Notes: a model not told the origin generated them from the sequence alone. Positions 47,885 through 56,619 are shown, numbered from the stretch's first letter. The stretch: 56,619 nt of DNA from Burkholderiales bacterium (GCA_028379895.1 JAOEKQ010000002.1:1-56619); one strand, 5' to 3'. Numbers and translations: made by a program.

Positions 47885-48676
47885 ATGTTTTATCATCCTG
47901 AATTTGATCCAGTAGCAATCCAGATTGGTGCCGTTGCGGTGCGTTGGTATGGGTTGATGTACCTTGTCGGATTTGGCTTGGGTTTTATTCTCGGGCGATC
48001 GAGAATACGAGCAAACCAAGATTCCTCGATTTCATTACGCGAGTTTGATGACCTGCTCTTCTATATTGTGTTGGGCGTCATCATTGGTGGTCGTTTAGGT
48101 TATTCGATCATTTATGATTTAGGCAGCATCATTCGAACGCCGTTGTCGGTGCTCTATGTTTGGGAAGGTGGGATGTCATTCCATGGGGGATTAATCGGGG
48201 TGTGCGTTGCCATAGTAATTTATGCGCAGTTAAAATATAAAAACTGGCTAGCTCTAGGCGACTTTATAGCGCCGTTAGTTCCGTTAGGCTTGGCAGCAGG
48301 GCGGATTGGAAATTTTATAAATGGGGAGCTTTGGGGTCGTCCAACTGATATGCCTTGGGCAATTGTGTTTCCACAATCAGGTGTGTTCGTGGGCAGACAC
48401 CCATCACAGCTGTATGAGTTCTTTCTCGAAGGAATAGTCCTGTTTCTGATTCTTTGGATTGTCTCAAAAAAAAGACGTGCGGTAGGTGTAGTGTCAGGAT
48501 TATTTTTACTATGTTACGGTCTATTTCGGTTTCTTATTGAATTTATGAGGGAGCCTGACCTGCACTTAGGTCTATTATCATTCGGGTTTTCGATGGGGCA
48601 GTGGTTATGCGTCCCGATGGTGGTTGTCGGCTTAATCTTTGTTGTTCGCGCAAAACCGATAAAAGAAACGATGTAA
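47885..48676 (+). CDS. lgt: prolipoprotein diacylglyceryl transferase
   Basis: Seven-membrane-segment enzyme that attaches diacylglycerol to the lipobox cysteine of lipoproteins. Diagnostic motifs are present: HGGLIGV and the signature GRIGNFINGELWGRPT, followed by RHPSQLYEFFLEG. The 263 residues are standard. It is downstream of mtgA by 10 bases, continuing the envelope gene run. Confidence 0.96.
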   Translation: MFYHPEFDPVAIQIGAVAVRWYGLMYLVGFGLGFILGRSRIRANQDSSISLREFDDLLFYIVLGVIIGGRLGYSIIYDLGSIIRTPLSVLYVWEGGMSFHGGLIGVCVAIVIYAQLKYKNWLALGDFIAPLVPLGLAAGRIGNFINGELWGRPTDMPWAIVFPQSGVFVGRHPSQLYEFFLEGIVLFLILWIVSKKRRAVGVVSGLFLLCYGLFRFLIEFMREPDLHLGLLSFGFSMGQWLCVPMVVVGLIFVVRAKPIKETM

Positions 48677-48756
48677 ATCATTTACGACCACAGCTTTGAA
48701 TTCGGATCTGATATCTAAATAATCAACTTTAATAGTAATGAAAAGAGGGTGTAGCA

Positions 48757-49635
48757 ATGAAGGCTGATACAGTCATCGGCATTATCGGCGGCAGCGGTGT
48801 CTACGATATAGAAGGCTTAGAAAATATTAATTGGATTAAAGTGGAGAGTCCTTTTGGGGAGCCCTCAGATGAATATTTGGTTGGTGAGTTTGAGGGATTA
48901 AAAATTGTATTTCTTCCGCGGCACGGACGAGGGCATGGCGTTTCGCCGAGTCACGTTAACTATCGTGCGAATATTGACGGTATGAAGAGGTTGGGTGTTA
49001 CGGATTTAGTTTCTGTGAGTGCCGTCGGTTCTTTACGTGAGGACCTCGCGCCTGGCATGTTCGTCGTTGTAGATCAGTTTATTGATAGGACCTTCGCTCG
49101 AGAGAAATCATTCTTTGGAAAGGGCTTAGTAGCTCATGTTTCAGTGGCGCATCCAGTTTGCTCACGCCTAGGTGATCATATTCAATCTGCATTAAGGGTT
49201 TCAGATATTGGGTATGTTCGAGGTGGTACTTATCTTGTAATGGAGGGGCCGCAATTTTCTACATTAGCGGAATCAAAGCTTTATCGTGAATGGGGTTGTG
49301 ATGTAATCGGTATGACTAATATGCCAGAGGCTAAGTTAGCGCGCGAAGCAGAAATTTGCTATGCAAGCGTAGCGATGGTCACGGATTTTGATTGCTGGCA
49401 TCCTGATCATGAAGACGTTTCTGTTGAGCAGGTAATAAGAGTTTTGGTTGGAAATGCGGAAAAAGCGAAGACATTAATCAGTGAGGTTACGCCTATGATC
49501 CATGCTGATGTGAGCGGCCCGGCGTGTAGTTGTAAGCAAGCGCTTGAGTTTGCCTTAATTACGGCACCTGATGCTCGAGATCCAAACTTAGTTAAAAAGC
49601 TTGACGCGATCGCTGGACGCGTGATGAAGGCTTAA
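48757..49635 (+). CDS. mtnP: S-methyl-5'-thioadenosine phosphorylase
   Basis: Splits methylthioadenosine into adenine and methylthioribose-1-phosphate. GGSGVYDIEGL (phosphate-binding glycines), PRHGRGH and GPQFST motifs mark the MTAP class of trimeric phosphorylases; a double-cysteine ACSCK is near the C-terminus. The 292 residues are normal. It heads mtnP-apt-mtnA; the next two genes take the two products, adenine and methylthioribose-1-phosphate. Confidence 0.94.
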   Translation: MKADTVIGIIGGSGVYDIEGLENINWIKVESPFGEPSDEYLVGEFEGLKIVFLPRHGRGHGVSPSHVNYRANIDGMKRLGVTDLVSVSAVGSLREDLAPGMFVVVDQFIDRTFAREKSFFGKGLVAHVSVAHPVCSRLGDHIQSALRVSDIGYVRGGTYLVMEGPQFSTLAESKLYREWGCDVIGMTNMPEAKLAREAEICYASVAMVTDFDCWHPDHEDVSVEQVIRVLVGNAEKAKTLISEVTPMIHADVSGPACSCKQALEFALITAPDARDPNLVKKLDAIAGRVMKA

Positions 49636-49699
49636 TTAGGTTTTCGAGATTTTTTGAGACGAAATTTCTTAATTGTAATGTGCTTTGAAAGGATTAATC

Positions 49700-50227
49700 G
49701 TGAATATAAAGGAGCTAATAAGAACAATCCCGGACTATCCTAAACCCGGCATTATGTTCCGTGATATCACTACGTTATTAAGTGACCCTGAGGGCTTTAA
49801 ATATGTTATTAAGATTTTAGCTGACCGGTACTCAAAGTATGATTTTGATTTTATTGCAGGTATTGAGGCACGAGGATTTATCGTAGGAGCTCCTCTCGCA
49901 GCTACTTTAACTAAAGGATTTATCCCTGTTAGAAAGACTGGGAAACTTCCTGGCCAGACGGTTTCCCAAAGTTATGAGTTGGAATATGCAACCGATAAAA
50001 TTGAAATTCACGCCGATGCGTTTCCTAAAGGGTCAAGGATATTATTAGTGGATGATTTGATTGCTACCGGAGGTACTGCAATCGCGACGACTCAACTAAT
50101 TGAGCGTTGTGGTGGCGAAATTGTAGAGTGTTGCTTTGTTATCGATTTGCCTGATCTAGGTGGCGCAAAGAAACTTGAAGCAATGGGGAGGTGTGTATTT
50201 TCCCTTGTTGGGTTCGAAGGCGACTAA
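49700..50227 (+). CDS. apt: adenine phosphoribosyltransferase
   Basis: Recycles adenine with PRPP to AMP. The PRPP loop is LLVDDLIATGGTA, and IEARGFIVGAPLA and PVRKTGKLPG are characteristic of Apt. I prefer the GTG at 49700 (175 residues), which follows AAAGGA at 49688-49693, over an upstream TTG at 49685. It sits between mtnP and mtnA and would consume the adenine released by mtnP. Confidence 0.94.
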   Translation: MNIKELIRTIPDYPKPGIMFRDITTLLSDPEGFKYVIKILADRYSKYDFDFIAGIEARGFIVGAPLAATLTKGFIPVRKTGKLPGQTVSQSYELEYATDKIEIHADAFPKGSRILLVDDLIATGGTAIATTQLIERCGGEIVECCFVIDLPDLGGAKKLEAMGRCVFSLVGFEGD

Positions 50228-50242
50228 CGTAAAGGGTACTAC

Positions 50243-51277
50243 ATGACCGTTGAAACATTACGTTGGCGAAATAATCAGCTTGAAATGATTGATCAACGAT
50301 GCTTGCCGTCTGTCATTCAGTTCTTGCCTTGTTCAGACGCGCAAACAGTCGCGGAAGGCATTAAACAGATGGTCGTGAGGGGTGCGCCGGCCATTGGGGT
50401 GGCGGCAGCTTACGGCGTTGCTTTAGAGGCCCAAAAACTAGCTTCGCTACCTAGAGAAGATTTCGTTGAACGAATGGCTCGGGCTTTTGATGTTTTGGCG
50501 GCGAGTCGACCAACTGCTGTAAATTTATTTTGGGCCTTGAAGCGTATGCGCATTCGATTCTATGAGCATTCTAAAAATGAAAATTTGTTCGTTGCGCGTT
50601 TATTGCTTGATGAGGCGCACGCAATTTATCACGAAGATATTGAAACCAATAAAAGAATGGGCGTTTTTGGCGCATCGATTCTTGATGATGGTATGTGTAT
50701 TTTGACTCACTGTAATGCTGGAGCGTTAGCGACTGCGGGTCATGGGACTGCTCTGGGAGTTATTCGCTCTGCTGTAGCAGAGGGAAAAAAAATAACGGTT
50801 TTCGCTGATGAGACTCGACCATTCTTGCAAGGCGCTCGTTTGACAGCTTGGGAGCTCTCGGAAGACGGGATAGATACGACACTAATCACAGACAACATGG
50901 CCGGCCACTTTATGAAAAGCGGCGAGATTGATGCGGTTATAGTAGGCACAGATCGAATCGCGGCCAACGGTGATGTGGCGAATAAGATCGGCACATATAT
51001 GGTCGCTGTTCTCGCAAAAGAACACAACATTCCTGTTTACGTTGCTTGCCCGTTATCGACGATAGATTTATCTATACCCAGCGGTGATGACATTCCTATC
51101 GAAGAACGATCTTCAAGTGAGGTTACGGGATACGGAGATATTCAATGGGCACCTGAAAATATTAAAGTCAGAAACCCTTCTTTTGATATAACTCCAGCAA
51201 GCTTAATTACCGCGCTGATCACAGAACAAGGCATTGTTTATGCTCCAAACAAAAAGAAGCTAGAAGCCTTATTTTAG
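50243..51277 (+). CDS. mtnA: methylthioribose-1-phosphate isomerase
   Basis: Converts methylthioribose-1-phosphate to methylthioribulose-1-phosphate in methionine salvage. Motifs are VVRGAPAIGVAAAYG, catalytic cysteine in CNAGALATAGHG, and GTDRIAANGDVANKIG with the catalytic aspartate. The 344 residues match MtnA rather than the eIF2B-like relatives. The downstream salvage genes mtnB, mtnC, mtnD or mtnK are not in the window, and the next gene is an SDR of unknown role. Confidence 0.93.
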   Translation: MTVETLRWRNNQLEMIDQRCLPSVIQFLPCSDAQTVAEGIKQMVVRGAPAIGVAAAYGVALEAQKLASLPREDFVERMARAFDVLAASRPTAVNLFWALKRMRIRFYEHSKNENLFVARLLLDEAHAIYHEDIETNKRMGVFGASILDDGMCILTHCNAGALATAGHGTALGVIRSAVAEGKKITVFADETRPFLQGARLTAWELSEDGIDTTLITDNMAGHFMKSGEIDAVIVGTDRIAANGDVANKIGTYMVAVLAKEHNIPVYVACPLSTIDLSIPSGDDIPIEERSSSEVTGYGDIQWAPENIKVRNPSFDITPASLITALITEQGIVYAPNKKKLEALF

Positions 51278-51319
51278 AGAATTTTAGTTATAGATATTAA
51301 ATAAAAAGGAATAAGCATA

Positions 51320-52063
51320 ATGACGGGTCGGTTTGAAAATAAAGTGGTATTGATTACTGGCGCAGGGCAAGGGATAGGATTGGCCACTGCAAAAAGAATG
51401 GCGAGTGAGGGTGCAACAATTATCGCGGGAATATTCGATGATGCTCAGGCCGAGGCAGTAAAGAATTATGAGACGATAAAATTAGATGTTAGACATGAGG
51501 AATCGTGGATAGCAACGATCGATTTACTAATGAAGTCCCATGGTGGGTTAGACGTATTGATAAATAATGCTGGTATTTCTCCTCAAGCTACGGCAGAGGA
51601 GACAACGTCAGAACTTTGGGACGAGGTCATGGCAATAAATCTTAGAGGTAGTTTTTTGGGTTGTCAAAAGGCGATTCCACTTTTGAGAAATAGGGGCGGT
51701 GGGGCGATCGTTAATGTGGCATCTATAAACGGCATTCGTGGTAACCGGCGGCTAGTTGCTTATGCCGCGACTAAAGGCGCGATAGTTTCGATGACTATGT
51801 CTCTAGCGTTGGATCATAGTGAAGACAATATTCGTGTAAATTGTGTTTGTCCTGCTACTATCGATACCGCTATGCCAAGAGGTATGATGGCTGAATCCCC
51901 TGACCCCGCATTACTTAAGACGCAGATGATTGAAAAGCATCCGATTGGTCGCATCGGACAGTCAGACGAGGTCGCTTCTACTATCGCTTTTTTGGCGAGT
52001 GAAGACGCCTCGTTTATGACAGGTCTGGCAATTCCGGTAGATGGTGGCCGAAGTATTCGTTAA
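51320..52063 (+). CDS. short-chain dehydrogenase/reductase
   Basis: 247-residue classical SDR. TGAGQGIGLA binds the nicotinamide cofactor, NNAG is conserved, and the catalytic Tyr and Lys are in YAATKGA with an upstream serine in VASINGI. It ends VDGGRSIR. No substrate-specific feature is recognisable; relatives are labelled glucose 1-dehydrogenase or 3-oxoacyl reductase. It follows mtnA by 42 bases and converges on the molybdenum hydroxylase operon, 25 bases away. Confidence 0.88.
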   Translation: MTGRFENKVVLITGAGQGIGLATAKRMASEGATIIAGIFDDAQAEAVKNYETIKLDVRHEESWIATIDLLMKSHGGLDVLINNAGISPQATAEETTSELWDEVMAINLRGSFLGCQKAIPLLRNRGGGAIVNVASINGIRGNRRLVAYAATKGAIVSMTMSLALDHSEDNIRVNCVCPATIDTAMPRGMMAESPDPALLKTQMIEKHPIGRIGQSDEVASTIAFLASEDASFMTGLAIPVDGGRSIR

Positions 52064-52088
52064 GTACTTTAAGTGATAGGAAATCTTA

Positions 52089-52337
52089 TTAGCCCCCTCC
52101 GATAGGTGGAATAATATGGATTTCACTGCTTTCGCTTATCGGAGCAAACAGGATGTCTTGATGGATTTCGCCGTCAATTGCGACAGCGAAACCGTCAGAT
52201 TCAATTAGTGGTGCAAGAGCGGGACAAATTTGTTTAAGTTCTCTTACCAACTGGTGGACATTTCTTGCCTGGATATTAAACTCACTAATACCGTTTGTAA
52301 GGTTCTTTAGAGAGCCTGTGATAATAAGTTGCGCCAA
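52089..52337 (-). CDS. MoaD/ThiS-like sulfur-carrier protein
   Basis: 82-residue ubiquitin-like protein ending PPIGGG, with the C-terminal glycine pair needed for thiocarboxylate formation. It is the last gene of the molybdenum hydroxylase operon, 14 bases after the large subunit, so a role in molybdopterin sulfuration seems more likely than thiamine synthesis. No MoaE or MoeB partner is visible in the window. Its true partner is unknown. Confidence 0.75.
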   Translation of the reverse strand: MAQLIITGSLKNLTNGISEFNIQARNVHQLVRELKQICPALAPLIESDGFAVAIDGEIHQDILFAPISESSEIHIIPPIGGG

Positions 52338-52351
52338 GGATGTTTTAATCT

Positions 52352-54625
52352 TTATCCGTGCATGAGTTTCGCCAAAACTTTAGGCGGAGAGAGTGGCAAT
52401 TCATCGAATCGTTTATTGGTTGCTCTAGATACTGCGTTCGAGATAGCCGCAAGTGGTGGAATGATCGGCGTCTCTCCTACGCCCCTAACTCCATACGGAT
52501 GATTCGGATTTGGTACTTCAACGATGACAGTGTCTATCATTGGTACGTCGGAACAGACAGGTATGCGATAGTCCAAGAACCCTGTATTTTCCAATTCGCC
52601 CTTATCGTTATATATATATTCTTCGTTAAGTGCCCAACCTATTCCTTGAACTGCACCTCCTTGCAATTGCCCCTCAACATAGGCAGGGTGAATAGCCTTA
52701 CCTGCATCCTGGATTGCGGTGTAACGAATGATGGAGACCCGTCCAGTCTCTTTATCCACTTCAACGTCAACAATGTGCGTTCCCAGACTTGGCCCAGCAC
52801 CAGTAACATTCATGGAGCAATTAGCCATAATAGGTCCACCAGTTTTTCCTGCTTGTTTTGCGATTTGAGCGAGACTCATTGTTTTGGGCTCATCTCCTGA
52901 AATCAGACGAGCATGACCATCAACCCATTCAACTTGATCAAGAGACACTTCCCAAAGTAATGCTGCTCGCTTTTTAAGCTCTCCTATTGCTTCTCTAGTG
53001 GATTCAACCACTGTTGTTCCAGTAGAAAATGTAGCTCGACTACCGCCAGTTAGAAAATTGAAACCAAGAGAGTTAGTATCGCCGATGATGGGCTTGATAA
53101 GCTCCATCGGAACGCCTAGTTCTTCGGATGCCATCATCGCCATGGATGCTCGTGAACCGCCAATGTCTGGCGTGCCAAGGGTAAGCCCTACCGTGCCGTC
53201 TTCATTAATCGTAATTGATGAACTGGTTTCGCCGCCAATATTGAACCAGAAACCTGAGGCTACTCCTCGAGCTTGGTTGGGGCCAAGTGGAGCCGAGTAA
53301 TGTGGATGGTCTTTAGCTGCCTCAAGCGTTTCAATCATTCCTATCGGCCCGAGCTTAGGACCATACGGGGCAATAGTACCCTCTTTTGCCGCATTTTTAA
53401 GTCGTAAATCAATGGGATCCATACCGATTTTTAGAGCGATTTCGTCAATGACGCTCTCGACTCCGTACTCAGAAATAGGACCTCCAGGAGCACGATATGC
53501 CGCAACTTTGGGCCGATTTACCACGATATCGTATCCAACCGCGCGGACATTTGTTAGATCATAGGGTGCGAACGCGCACATAGCACCTGGACCAACGGGG
53601 GCGCCCTGAAATGCTCCTGCTTGATATTTTAAGATGCAGTCTCCAGCCGTTATTTGTCCGTTATTCTTAACCCCAATCTTGACCCATATTTTCGCTCCGG
53701 ATGTTGGTCCGCTAGCGGTAAACACTTCCGCCCGGTTCATTTCCATTTTTACAGGACGACAAGACTTTCTTGAAAGCGCAAGCGCCAAAGGCTCAAGGTA
53801 AACAACTGTTTTCCCACCAAACCCGCCACCAATTTCCGAGGCTGTTACGCGAATTTGTGCTGCGTTGAAACCAAGAAGTTTAGAGCAGAAATTCCGCACC
53901 ACGAAGGGCCCTTGAGTTGTACACCATAACTCAGCCTGACCATCTTCCGAGACGCTAGCTAAGCAGGCATGCGGCTCGATATACCCTTGGTGTACTTGTT
54001 GTGTTGTAAATTCTCTCTCAACTACTAGGTCCGCCTCGGAGAATCCTTTTTCAACGTCTCCAAAGCCGAATTCGACGCGTTTTGCCACGTTTGACGCTGA
54101 CGTCGGTGCAGGCTCGACTCCAATCGTCATCATATCGTCGTGCAGTAATGGCGCATCGGATTTTTCTGCGTCCTCGACTTCCAAGACGTGAGGTAATACT
54201 TCATATTTCACATCAATTAAAGCGAGAGCTTGTTCCGCAATGTCTTCGTCTGTTGCTGCTATAGCCGCGACGGTGTGTCCAACATATAGGACTTTTTCTC
54301 GAGCCATAACATTTCGAGTAATATCCTTCATGTTTACGACCATTTCCCCGTTGGGTACAAATTCCGATGGAAAGTCTTCAAAGTCGACCGAAGTGATGAT
54401 AGCCTTTACCCCTTTTAGCTTCTCTGCTTTGCTGGTATCGATAGAGAGGATTTTCGCGTGAGCATAAGGGCTTCTAAGCACTCGTCCTACCAGCATATTA
54501 GGGAGGGATTTATCAGCCCCAAATAACGCTCTACCGGTAACTTTATCTACTCCATCAGGCCTTGCAGGTCGCGAGCCGACAATTTTTAAAGCCCGTTCAA
54601 AGTTAGTTTGAGTCATGTCATTCAT
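52352..54625 (-). CDS. molybdenum hydroxylase, molybdopterin-binding large subunit
   Basis: 757-residue member of the xanthine dehydrogenase family. The cofactor motif GGGFGGK (266-272), the active-site stretch AYRAPGGP (376-383) and catalytic glutamate Glu718 (GVGETP) are in place. AYRAPGGP is neither AYRCSFR of true CO dehydrogenase (CoxL form I) nor AYRGAGR of form II, so this is not a CO dehydrogenase. The substrate (a purine, an aromatic heterocycle, an aldehyde or a benzoyl-type compound) cannot be told. The Fe-S and FAD subunits lie upstream on the same strand. Confidence 0.88.
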   Translation of the reverse strand: MNDMTQTNFERALKIVGSRPARPDGVDKVTGRALFGADKSLPNMLVGRVLRSPYAHAKILSIDTSKAEKLKGVKAIITSVDFEDFPSEFVPNGEMVVNMKDITRNVMAREKVLYVGHTVAAIAATDEDIAEQALALIDVKYEVLPHVLEVEDAEKSDAPLLHDDMMTIGVEPAPTSASNVAKRVEFGFGDVEKGFSEADLVVEREFTTQQVHQGYIEPHACLASVSEDGQAELWCTTQGPFVVRNFCSKLLGFNAAQIRVTASEIGGGFGGKTVVYLEPLALALSRKSCRPVKMEMNRAEVFTASGPTSGAKIWVKIGVKNNGQITAGDCILKYQAGAFQGAPVGPGAMCAFAPYDLTNVRAVGYDIVVNRPKVAAYRAPGGPISEYGVESVIDEIALKIGMDPIDLRLKNAAKEGTIAPYGPKLGPIGMIETLEAAKDHPHYSAPLGPNQARGVASGFWFNIGGETSSSITINEDGTVGLTLGTPDIGGSRASMAMMASEELGVPMELIKPIIGDTNSLGFNFLTGGSRATFSTGTTVVESTREAIGELKKRAALLWEVSLDQVEWVDGHARLISGDEPKTMSLAQIAKQAGKTGGPIMANCSMNVTGAGPSLGTHIVDVEVDKETGRVSIIRYTAIQDAGKAIHPAYVEGQLQGGAVQGIGWALNEEYIYNDKGELENTGFLDYRIPVCSDVPMIDTVIVEVPNPNHPYGVRGVGETPIIPPLAAISNAVSRATNKRFDELPLSPPKVLAKLMHG

Positions 54626-54657
54626 GTTGAATTCCTTTTTCTCTAAAGTCTAAATCT

Positions 54658-55134
54658 TCAGGTGTTTCTGGCCTCAGCTGCAATTTCGAGGACGGCACGC
54701 ACGATCTTATCGTACCCAGTGCACCGACATAAGTTACCGGCTAACCAAAACCGTACTTCCTCCTCACTGGGGTTTTTATTTTTTGCTAAAAGCGCCTTCG
54801 CAGCTACTAAAACGCCTGGTGTGCAGATGCCACACTGAAGCGCGGCAAGGTCGATAAATTTTTGTTGTAGAGGATCAAGGGACGACCCTGAGGATAATCC
54901 CTCAATTGTTTCAATTTCTTTGCCGTTGGCCTCTACTCCTAGAACGAGACAAGCGCACACCAATCGATCCTCCATCATCACGCTACAGGCTCCACAATCT
55001 CCTGTGGAGCATCCTTCTTTGCTTCCCGTCAAGTCTAGTTCGTGCCTTAAAATATCGAGAAGGGTTTGTTGTGTGTTGCAAAGGAATTCGTAACTATCCC
55101 CATTTATTTGTGTTGAAACATGTGTTTTCGACAT
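54658..55134 (-). CDS. molybdenum hydroxylase [2Fe-2S] subunit
   Basis: 158-residue electron-transfer subunit. The plant-type [2Fe-2S] site is C42-x4-C47-x2-C50-x11-C62 and the second cluster is C101-x2-C104-x31-C136-x-C138, both complete. The ATG at 55134 was chosen over an upstream in-frame start that would overlap the FAD subunit gene. It passes electrons from molybdenum to the FAD subunit. Confidence 0.92.
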   Translation of the reverse strand: MSKTHVSTQINGDSYEFLCNTQQTLLDILRHELDLTGSKEGCSTGDCGACSVMMEDRLVCACLVLGVEANGKEIETIEGLSSGSSLDPLQQKFIDLAALQCGICTPGVLVAAKALLAKNKNPSEEEVRFWLAGNLCRCTGYDKIVRAVLEIAAEARNT

Positions 55135-55156
55135 TTGTTTATCTTCGAGTCCGTTT

Positions 55157-56011
55157 TTAATGGTTGGTCGCGCGTTCGTATGCGATGTTAAGGGTCCGCT
55201 TTGCAAGCACACCAGCAATTTTTGTTCGATATTCGATGGTGCCTCTTTTATCTTTGATCGGTCTGCAAGCGGATTCAGCTAATGAAACCAATTTATTTAT
55301 TGAATCTTCATCTGGCTCTTTACCAATAAAGATATCTTCCAGCCCGTCAAGAATAACCTGCGTAGGTGCTATTGCACCTAACGATATCCGAATAGATGTA
55401 ATTTTTTTATTCTTATCCACACTGACCGAGGTGCCTACACCAACTACCGCGATATCCATTTCGCTGCGTGGAATTAAGCGCAGGTAGGCGTCACCTGAGC
55501 CGCTTGGGGGCTTTGGAAGTTTAAATCCAAGAATGAATTCTCCTTTTGCGAGAACAGTAGCCCCAGGAGATATAACAATATTCTCTATCGGCTCTTCTCT
55601 TTCTCCTGTTTGTCCGGAAATGACACAAGTGCCATTCGCGGCGATCAGCGCAGGTACGCTATCGGCCGCTGGGGAAGCGTTGCATAAATTGCCTCCCAGA
55701 GTCGCGCGCCCTTGAATTTGAGTTGATCCGATCAGCGATAATGCCTCCACTACTCCCGGCCAGTCTTGACATAGGGATTCATGTTCGACGATTTCCGCAC
55801 ATGGCGTTGCCGCACCGATCCACCACCCATCCATGGATTCCTCGATGCTCGTTATTTTAGGGACCTGCTTTATGTCAACAACAATATTCGGTGATATGAA
55901 TTTAGTTTTGAGTTTGACAAGTAAATCGGTCCCCCCCGCAAGGGCGAATGCGCCATCTTGAACCAGCGCTTCACTTGCTTCCATAGCAGTTTTTGGTGCA
56001 ACATAGTCCAT
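55157..56011 (-). CDS. molybdenum hydroxylase FAD-binding subunit
   Basis: 284-residue subunit with the two FAD motifs of the CoxM/xanthine dehydrogenase family, AGGTDLLVKLK near residue 35 and TLGGNLCNASPAAD near residue 110. The start at 56011 follows AAAGGA and gives a normal length; an upstream in-frame ATG at 56053 is weaker. First gene of the operon FAD - Fe-S - Mo - MoaD-like. The 181 bases upstream hold its promoter but no motif I can name. Confidence 0.9.
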   Translation of the reverse strand: MDYVAPKTAMEASEALVQDGAFALAGGTDLLVKLKTKFISPNIVVDIKQVPKITSIEESMDGWWIGAATPCAEIVEHESLCQDWPGVVEALSLIGSTQIQGRATLGGNLCNASPAADSVPALIAANGTCVISGQTGEREEPIENIVISPGATVLAKGEFILGFKLPKPPSGSGDAYLRLIPRSEMDIAVVGVGTSVSVDKNKKITSIRISLGAIAPTQVILDGLEDIFIGKEPDEDSINKLVSLAESACRPIKDKRGTIEYRTKIAGVLAKRTLNIAYERATNH

Positions 56012-56192
56012 AACTTTTCCTTTGAGCCCAACGAAACACCATATTATTAGCATAAAAACACAACATTATGTTTTTTTTAAGGTGCTTTGATTAAGAGGTA
56101 GTTGTCTTGGTTGGGCATCTTAGTTGTTATTTGTACTCTTATATCGAAGATTCATTTCGCAATTTTTTCTGAGCGCACATAGTTATCGGGGC

Positions 56193-56619
56193 TTAAAGTT
56201 CAATTCGCGTGCCGAGTTCGACAACTCGGTTAGCTGGTAGTTTGAAAAAGCTAATAGTGCTTGCAGAATTTCTTGACATCAGTGCGAACAATTTTTCGCG
56301 CCAAAGAGCCATATCTTTTCCTAATTTCGGAACTAGAGTTTGTCTGGAGAGGAAATATGACGTATCCATTGTGTTAAAGTTAAGTCCAGAGGAGGCACAC
56401 AGCTCAAGTGCTGCCGGGATATCTGGTTGGTCTTTGAAGCCATATCTAACGAGAATTTTATGGAATTCTTTTGTGATTGACTCAACTACGACGCGCTCAT
56501 TATCCAAGACGTGCGGTATTTCTTCAGTACTTACCGTTAAAAGAACAACGCGCTCATGTAGTACTTTATTGTGGTTCAGATTGTGCAGCAGTGCGTGGGG
56601 TACAGTGCTTGAGGACGTA
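56193..56619 (-). CDS. kup: Kup-type potassium uptake protein, C-terminal part
   Basis: Minus-strand frame open to the right window edge; only the last 142 codons are seen and the N-terminal membrane domain is outside. LHERVVLLTVST and the ending ALWREKLFALMSRN with NRVVELGTRIEL match the cytoplasmic tail of Kup transporters. In the intact protein this tail follows about 12 membrane segments that carry K+/H+ symport. Its stop is 181 bases before the FAD subunit start; the two are probably separate units. Confidence 0.92.
   Translation of the reverse strand, partial: TSSSTVPHALLHNLNHNKVLHERVVLLTVSTEEIPHVLDNERVVVESITKEFHKILVRYGFKDQPDIPAALELCASSGLNFNTMDTSYFLSRQTLVPKLGKDMALWREKLFALMSRNSASTISFFKLPANRVVELGTRIEL

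Noticed and set aside
52352..56011. Carbon monoxide dehydrogenase (coxMSL)
   Set aside because: The subunit order and folds match the wider family, but the large subunit lacks AYRCSFR and reads AYRAPGGP with a xanthine-dehydrogenase-like GVGE glutamate.
56054..56090. Terminator of kup
   Set aside because: An A/T-only inverted repeat (AAAAACA with TGTTTTT) is present but has no GC-rich stem and may be part of an AT-rich promoter.

Overview
The window reads as ordinary, gene-dense chromosome of a proteobacterium, most likely a betaproteobacterium of the Burkholderiales type with a low-GC (mid-40s percent by eye), compact genome. This rests on gene order and protein families, not on a search. 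The supporting blocks are smg-topA diverging from def-fmt-rsmB-DUF4390-ntrY-ntrX; tkt-gap-pgk-fba followed by purE-purK-purC-sua5; hslVU and xerC-DUF484-dapF-lpxL beside metK; ahcY behind an SAH riboswitch; ttcA-folB-folM diverging from midA-mpl-yqiA-RNB-tonB-aroE-mtgA; then lgt and mtnP-apt-mtnA. Intergenic gaps are short, start/stop overlaps of the ATGA/GTGA type are frequent, and I see no tRNA, rRNA, insertion sequence, prophage or CRISPR array.

Layout. 0-3 kb: topA (3' end outside the window) and smg on the minus strand. 3.2-10 kb: N-formyl-methionine handling (def, fmt), 16S rRNA m5C methylation (rsmB), an exported DUF4390 protein, and an NtrY/NtrX-type two-component system whose regulator has a degenerate ATPase core. 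10-19 kb: central carbon genes, then purine genes, then the tRNA t6A gene sua5. 19-27 kb: an accessory metabolic block. It holds a glyoxylate-type aminotransferase and a sugar-acid dehydratase of the IlvD/Edd family on the minus strand, a complete nickel-pincer-nucleotide (NPN) set on the plus strand (a LarA homologue, larC, larE, larB), and an exported GlcG/HbpS-like protein. 27-34 kb: HslUV protease, XerC, DUF484, DapF, an acetyltransferase and two lipid A-type acyltransferases. 34-38 kb: metK, an SAH riboswitch fused to a terminator, ahcY, and a second glyoxylate aminotransferase. 38-48.7 kb: thiouridylase-type and folate genes, then a cell-envelope run. 48.7-51.3 kb: methylthioadenosine recycling. 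51.3-56 kb: a short-chain dehydrogenase and a molybdenum hydroxylase operon (FAD, Fe-S and Mo subunits plus a MoaD-like protein). The right end is the C-terminus of a Kup potassium transporter.

The most interesting part is the 19-27 kb block. The LarA homologue keeps the His/His/Lys/His pattern expected for NPN binding and catalysis and comes with its own cofactor genes. Its divergent neighbour is a dehydratase with the three-cysteine pattern of aldonate dehydratases, not a lactate dehydrogenase or permease. I infer a nickel-dependent 2-epimerase or racemase of a sugar acid or other 2-hydroxyacid feeding a dehydratase and glyoxylate pathway; the substrate is not readable from sequence. The second clear regulatory story is at ahcY, where the 3' strand of the SAH aptamer P1 helix is also the 5' strand of an intrinsic terminator.
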